A stretch of DNA of 64,000 nucleotides from Streptomyces sp. 2114.4 (GTDB lineage: Bacteria > Actinomycetota > Actinomycetes > Streptomycetales > Streptomycetaceae). Under the pieces are notes generated by a model. It worked only from the letters and a program-made list of their open reading frames with translations, had not been told where the DNA came from and did no database searches. Where the stretch lies: the NCBI RefSeq assembly GCF_900187385.1, contig NZ_FYEY01000001.1, positions 4,960,001 to 5,024,000 of the forward strand, written 5' to 3'. Position 1 is the first letter of the stretch. Every line of letters begins with the position of its first letter. The translations under genes were made by a program, and so were the position numbers. Below, in pieces: positions 60,300 to 64,000 of this stretch.

Positions 60300-61313
60300 G
60301 TGAGCCGACGACGACGCAATGCCGCGAGTGGACCGGCAGCCACCAACGCCGCTGTGTTCGGGGAGGCGCTGAAGCACTTCCGGGAGGCGGCGGGTTACAC
60401 GCAGGAGGAGCTGGCGAGCAAGATCCCCTGCGACCGTTCCCAGGTGGCCCGCGTGGAGGCAGGCACGCGCGTACCGCAGGAATCCTTCGCCAGGCAGTGC
60501 GATGAACTGCTGCAGACGGGCGGAGTGCTGCTGCGGTTATGGGGGCGGATCGACTGGTACCCGGAGGTGCAGCATCCGGACTGGTTCGAGCGCAGGGCTG
60601 AGATGGATGCGGTGGCGGTGGCGCTGCGGGAATATCAAGAGCAGGTCATCCCAGGGCTGTTGCAGACGCCTGACTACGCGCACGCACTGTTCAGCCGCCG
60701 CACCACAAACGCCGAGAAGGTGGCGGAGCGAGTCCGGGCGCGACTGAGTCGACAGCAGCGCTTCCTGGCGGTCAACGGCCCGCTGTACGTGGCCGTTCTC
60801 GATGAGAGCTGCCTGCGCAACGTCGTCGGAGGCCCGGCGGTCATGCGCGACCAGTGCGCGCACTTGCTGAGGGTGGGGCAGTACGCCAACATTCGCCTTC
60901 AGGTTGCCCCGGCCGACCGTGCCGAGCTTCGGCGACCCAAGGCCTCCATGGCCCTGATCACGCTGCCCGACGGGGAATGCTGGCTCTACTCGGAGTCTCT
61001 GGAACGCGGCCATTTCCACGACGATCCGGCCGTCTTCGCCCGCCACAGCCAGACCTATGATGTGCTCAGGGCGGATGCTCTGTCAGCCCCCGAATCCGCC
61101 GCTCTGATCGGCGACTTCATGGAAGGGTACGGGGACCATGGACAAGCACCAGCTCAGCACGCCGATATGGATCAAGAGCAGCTACAGCCACGACGATGGC
61201 GGCAACTGCGTCGAAGTAGCGCTCACCTGGATGAAGAGCAGCTACAGCGACCGCGACGGGGGCGACTGCATCGAAGTAGCCCCCGGTACCCCCGACGCCG
61301 TCCCCGTCCGTGA
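60300..61313 (+). CDS. HTH regulator with DUF5753, C-terminus running into DUF397 gene
   Basis: 337 residues as it stands. An XRE-type HTH (about 17-75, with YTQEELASKIPCDRSQVARVEAGTRVP) and a DUF5753 domain (about 90-275, with VIPGLLQTPDYAHALFS, LYVAVLDESCLRNVVGG, IRLQVAPADR and ECWLYSESLERGHFHDDP) are standard for the Scr1/BldB-partner type regulators. After DALSAPESAALIGDFMEGYG the usual stop is missing. The frame continues for about 58 Arg-rich residues in a different frame through the start of the DUF397 gene, overlapping it by 176 bp. GTG 60300 has AGGGGGA 5 nt upstream. Confidence 0.85.
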   Translation: MSRRRRNAASGPAATNAAVFGEALKHFREAAGYTQEELASKIPCDRSQVARVEAGTRVPQESFARQCDELLQTGGVLLRLWGRIDWYPEVQHPDWFERRAEMDAVAVALREYQEQVIPGLLQTPDYAHALFSRRTTNAEKVAERVRARLSRQQRFLAVNGPLYVAVLDESCLRNVVGGPAVMRDQCAHLLRVGQYANIRLQVAPADRAELRRPKASMALITLPDGECWLYSESLERGHFHDDPAVFARHSQTYDVLRADALSAPESAALIGDFMEGYGDHGQAPAQHADMDQEQLQPRRWRQLRRSSAHLDEEQLQRPRRGRLHRSSPRYPRRRPRP

Positions 61314-61413
61314 CAGCAAGGACCCGCAGGGCCCCGTGCTGGTCTTCCCGACGGGCGGCTGGACGTCCTTCGTCGCGGCCCTCAAGAACGGGGAGTTCCC
61401 CGCGGCCGCCTGA
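61138..61413 (+). CDS. DUF397 protein with internal 20-residue duplication
   Basis: 91 residues. DUF397 proteins are small partners of DUF5753 regulators, proposed to act as toxin-antitoxin-like or developmental pairs. Here the signature WIKSSYSHDDGGNCVEVA appears twice in a row (residues 11-30 and 31-50) from a 60-bp tandem duplication at 61168-61287. VAVRDSKDP-type (here VPVRDSKDPQGPVLVF) and the WTSFVAALKNGEF end are normal. ATG 61138 lies inside the coding sequence of the upstream HTH gene, in another frame, so translation must start internally. Confidence 0.9.
   Translation: MDKHQLSTPIWIKSSYSHDDGGNCVEVALTWMKSSYSDRDGGDCIEVAPGTPDAVPVRDSKDPQGPVLVFPTGGWTSFVAALKNGEFPAAA
61168..61287 (+). repeat. 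60-bp tandem duplication inside the DUF397 gene
   Basis: Two adjacent 60-bp units starting at the TGG codons at 61168 and 61228, with obvious similarity (atcaagagcagctacagc against atgaagagcagctacagc) but several differences. The duplication is therefore not very recent. The period keeps the frame. Confidence 0.85.
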
Positions 61414-61562
61414 CCTGCCGGCGACCTTGGGTCATCGCGCTGACACGGAGTGCTCGGTTCCCCTATGCTGCAGCTTCTGTACCGCCGCGGCCGTAACCGG
61501 TTGCTCGCCTGCTCAACAGGGCCGCGGTGATGGCTCGTTGGTGTGGTTAATGGGGGAAGCCG

Positions 61563-63425
61563 ATGACTCCGTCAGATGTGCCTGCGCAGCCCGGTGAACC
61601 GGGCGGCCCCGGCGGCCCGCAGGGGTTGCGGAAGGCGGCCGACGGCTCCTCGCCGCCGCAGCTCCCCCCGACCCCGCCGGGCGCCAGTGAGGCCACCCGG
61701 CTGCTGTGCGCCGGTACGTACATGGACGACGCCTTCCGTGACGCGGTCATCGACGAGCTGTACGTCCACGAGGAGCGGTTCGCCGCGCCCTCCCTGGGCA
61801 TCGACGCCGCGCGCGTCCTCGCCCACGCGCTGCGCGCCAGGCGGCTCCAACTGGGCTGGGCGGCGGCGATTCTGCTGGTGTGGATCGTGGCGCTCCCGCT
61901 GACCTCCGGTCTCGCGGCGCTCTACCTCATCCCCGTCGTCCTCATGGCGCTCGGCCGCGTGGTCCGCCGGGCGCCGGTCCCGCAGTGGGCGGCCCGCTTT
62001 CTCTCCTTCGTCCTGCGCTGGTACGGCCGGCTGACGCTTGCCTTCCTCTATGTGTCGCTGCTGGTGACAGGGTTCGGTGCCGGGATCGGCATCATCGGCG
62101 CGGGATGGCCGTTCTCGGAACTGCTTCCGGACGGGCTGAACTCCCTGACGAGTGACGGCTCGGGCGCGTCCGGCTCCTTCTACGACGCCGGCGTCGGCAG
62201 TGCGTATGGCAGCGGCAGCACGTACGACGGTGCCGGTGCACTGGGCGGCATCCTGTTCGCGGTGTGGGTCGCGCTGCTGCTGCCGCTGGCCGTGGCCGGG
62301 CTGGTCGCGCTGCAGCGCGGGCAGTTCGCCCGGGTGCTGGCGGGCGAACTGTCCCGGGAGCGCTTCCCGGACGTGATGTCCGACCCCGCCGAACGGGCCG
62401 AGGGCCACCGCTTCCAGCGGCTGCGGGACCGGGTGCGGATCGAGCAGCACGGGCCGCTGGTGATGTACCGGGCCGCCGACCCGTTCTGCGGCGCCGGTTA
62501 CCCGTACAAGGCCTGGTCGCTGTCGGTGGAGTTGAACCCCCGGGCGGACCGGGAGGCCGAGCCGCTGGACAACAGCGCCATCCTGGCCCGGATCGTGCCG
62601 CTGGTGGCGGCGCTGCGGGTGCCGTCGCCGCACGGTTCGCCCCAGGTGGCGGCCGCGGTACGCGACCGGCTGCGCGCGCTGGAGATCGACGAGTGCGTGT
62701 TCCTGCCGGCCGAGGGGCTGCCGGCCCGCGAAGCGGCGCCGTACGCACCCGACGCGTTCGAGGCGCACCGCGTGCGGGCGGTGGAGGAGGGCGGTGAGAC
62801 CCGCCGGCACTTCCTGCGGATCCGGGTCGGCGGCTGGAACGAGGGCATCGTCACCACGCTGTTCGTCCGGGTGCACACCCAGGGCGGGATGCTGATGCTG
62901 GAGATCGCGCCGCATGTGCTGTTGCCGCTGCGGCAGCTCTTCCAGGACGCCGACCGGATCGCCCACCAGTACCGTCACCACCACCACTTCGGCAAGGCGG
63001 TGTGGGCGCTGTCCCGCACCCCCAGCTCCGCCGGACACGCCCTCGCCACGCTGGTGCGCGGACTGCTGTCAGTCTGGCGGCTGGCGGTCGGCGGGCACGG
63101 TGCGGCGCTGCCCGAGGGCCCCGGCGCCTCCGTACGCGAACTGGGCTCCTTCGGGGAGTCCTCGCTGTTCCAGGACATGGACGTGGCCCGCTACCTGAAG
63201 ACCATTCAGCAGCGGGTGGCGGCCGGGGTGACCACGGCACTGCGCGAGGCCGGCTATCAGACCGACGAGTTCGAGCAGCGGATCGTGCATGTCGCCGAGG
63301 GCGGCGTCTACGTCGAGTCCGCACAGGGCGCCGTCGGGATCGGCGACCACAACACCATCACCCACCACTCCACCACCCGGCGCGGCGCCGAGACGAAGGG
63401 AAGTGCCCAGCGTGGCAACGGCTGA
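61563..63425 (+). CDS. Large membrane protein with C-terminal RHIM-like motif
   Basis: 620 residues, no recognised domain. A Pro/Gly-rich start; a short helical part (ATRLLCAGTYMDDAFRDAVIDELYVHEERFAAPSLGID); membrane helices at about 100-135, 155-185 and 232-255; and a soluble region (about 270-560) with WSLSVELNPRADREAEPLD and LRIRVGGWNEGIVTTLFVRVHTQGGMLMLEI. Near the end a motif at about 591-598 reads V-G-I-G-D-H-N-T and is followed by polar THHSTTRR. The same motif occurs at the start of the next gene. ATG 61563 follows GGGGGAAG. Its stop lies 14 bp past the start of the next gene, so the two are coupled. Confidence 0.7.
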   Translation: MTPSDVPAQPGEPGGPGGPQGLRKAADGSSPPQLPPTPPGASEATRLLCAGTYMDDAFRDAVIDELYVHEERFAAPSLGIDAARVLAHALRARRLQLGWAAAILLVWIVALPLTSGLAALYLIPVVLMALGRVVRRAPVPQWAARFLSFVLRWYGRLTLAFLYVSLLVTGFGAGIGIIGAGWPFSELLPDGLNSLTSDGSGASGSFYDAGVGSAYGSGSTYDGAGALGGILFAVWVALLLPLAVAGLVALQRGQFARVLAGELSRERFPDVMSDPAERAEGHRFQRLRDRVRIEQHGPLVMYRAADPFCGAGYPYKAWSLSVELNPRADREAEPLDNSAILARIVPLVAALRVPSPHGSPQVAAAVRDRLRALEIDECVFLPAEGLPAREAAPYAPDAFEAHRVRAVEEGGETRRHFLRIRVGGWNEGIVTTLFVRVHTQGGMLMLEIAPHVLLPLRQLFQDADRIAHQYRHHHHFGKAVWALSRTPSSAGHALATLVRGLLSVWRLAVGGHGAALPEGPGASVRELGSFGESSLFQDMDVARYLKTIQQRVAAGVTTALREAGYQTDEFEQRIVHVAEGGVYVESAQGAVGIGDHNTITHHSTTRRGAETKGSAQRGNG

Positions 63426-63786
63426 CGAGCGCGGCAACGGCATCCACATCGGCAGCGTCCGGGGTGCCTTCGCCATCGGCGACCACAACACGGTGACCCA
63501 CAACGAAGGTGCGGCCGTGCCCGCGGGGGACCCGGCGCAGGAGGAACTGCTGCGCGCCGTCCGCGCACTGCGCGACGACCTGTCGCGGGCGGTGGAGAGC
63601 CCGCAGATCACGGCCCTGAGCGGGGAACTGGCCGAGACCGAAACGGAGATCGCGGACACCGGTGCGGCGGGTCCCGGCCGGCTGGCCCGGCTGCGTACGG
63701 CGCTTGCGGATGCCGGGGGCGTGGTAGGGCTGCTGGCCTCCGGTGCCGCGGTGACGCAGGCGGTCGCGGCCCTGGTGGGAGGCTGA
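63412..63786 (+). CDS. Small RHIM-like motif protein with hydrophobic C-terminus
   Basis: 124 residues. The N-terminal segment IHIGSVRGAFAIGDHNTVTHN (residues 11-31) contains F-A-I-G-D-H-N, close to the RHIM core (I/V)-Q-(I/V)-G-x-x-N. A helical middle (ELLRAVRALRDDLSRAVESPQ, then ETETEIADTGAAG) and a Gly/Ala/Val-rich C-terminal helix (GVVGLLASGAAVTQAVAALVGG) follow. GTG 63412 is in the end of the upstream membrane-protein gene (14-bp overlap), with GAAGGGAAG 9 nt upstream. The next gene starts 3 bp after its stop, so at least three genes form one operon. Confidence 0.7.
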   Translation: MATADERGNGIHIGSVRGAFAIGDHNTVTHNEGAAVPAGDPAQEELLRAVRALRDDLSRAVESPQITALSGELAETETEIADTGAAGPGRLARLRTALADAGGVVGLLASGAAVTQAVAALVGG

Positions 63787-63788
63787 GG

Positions 63789-64000
63789 ATGAAGCGCGGC
63801 GGACAGGCCCGCTGGAACGACGAGACCCAGCGCTGGGAGGACGGCGCCCCGACGCCCGCGCCCTACACGGGCCCGATGCCGCCCCGGCCCTCCTTCACGC
63901 CGTCGGCGGGCGGGCCGTCGGCGGGCGGGACACCGGTGGGCGGCACGGCGGGTACCGTCCCCCCGCCGGCCACCGAACCGCTCTCGGCCCCTGAACCGCT
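63789..64000 (+). CDS. Partial gene, Pro/Ala/Gly-rich start, runs off the window
   Basis: The first about 70 codons of a gene that continues past 64000. It starts MKRGGQARWNDETQRWEDG and goes on with Pro/Thr/Ala/Gly-rich sequence (APTPAPYTGPMPPRP, GGPSAGGTPVGG), a style typical of the disordered start of a Streptomyces membrane protein. ATG 63789 is 3 bp after the upstream stop and has a GGCTGAGG site, so it belongs to the same operon. No function can be inferred. Confidence 0.6.
   Translation, partial: MKRGGQARWNDETQRWEDGAPTPAPYTGPMPPRPSFTPSAGGPSAGGTPVGGTAGTVPPPATEPLSAPEP

Overview
The window is a 64 kb piece of chromosome from a high-GC actinobacterium, almost certainly a Streptomyces. Evidence: third-position GC saturation in every housekeeping gene, frequent GTG/TTG starts, many leaderless-looking starts, PspC, DUF397/DUF5753 and NlpC/P60 families typical of that genus, and a gene order (guaA ... 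pcrA ... icmB ... sucCD ... purNH ... folD ... mdh) that I recognise from the core of Streptomyces chromosomes. I saw no rRNA, tRNA, CRISPR array, transposase, integrase or replication origin.

Layout. 0.7-4 kb: chorismate mutase, guaA and a class II aldolase-like protein. 4-15.8 kb: an envelope/signalling block with membrane proteins of unknown function, DoxX, a PspC protein, a Ser/Thr kinase with an outer sensor domain, a PspC-type histidine kinase with its LuxR-type response regulator, and a membrane-anchored esterase. 15.9-24.2 kb: peptidoglycan hydrolases (two NlpC/P60 paralogues, one behind a c-di-AMP riboswitch, and an M23 peptidase with a long repetitive N-terminus) around pcrA. The pcrA reading frame is broken by what looks like one missing C. 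24.4-26.2 kb: a lipase-like hydrolase and icmB. 26.2-34.7 kb: a divergent five-gene cassette, SWIM + DUF5691 leftward and MoxR ATPase + DUF5682 + VWA rightward. 34.9-38.3 kb: two secreted low-complexity proteins and an amidase. 39-50.5 kb: sucCD, a sigma-like regulator, a DUF6350 membrane protein, purNH, two Pro/Gln/Tyr-rich membrane proteins, folD and DUF3017. 51-54.3 kb: three membrane-tethered HTH regulators. 54.5-56 kb: a lower-GC accessory patch with DUF6879 and a TPR-gene remnant. 56.5-64 kb: mdh, a GNAT acetyltransferase, a hydrolase, a small H-type-lectin-like protein, a DUF5753/DUF397 pair with an unusual overlap, and at the right edge a membrane protein plus a small partner sharing a RHIM-like motif.

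The most interesting signal is the MoxR/DUF5682/VWA cassette. Its two divergent promoters lie in a perfect 12-bp inverted repeat and both carry TTGTCAGTG, the -35-like element of the LexA-independent, PafBC-dependent DNA-damage promoter known from mycobacteria (TTGTCRGTG-N8-TAnnnT). The leftward copy matches in full, and pcrA 10 kb away has a near match. This suggests, by inference, that the cassette is switched on by DNA damage. Second is the RHIM-like pair at the right edge, which may be an amyloid-signalling module. Third is the array of three HTH-TM-ectodomain regulators.
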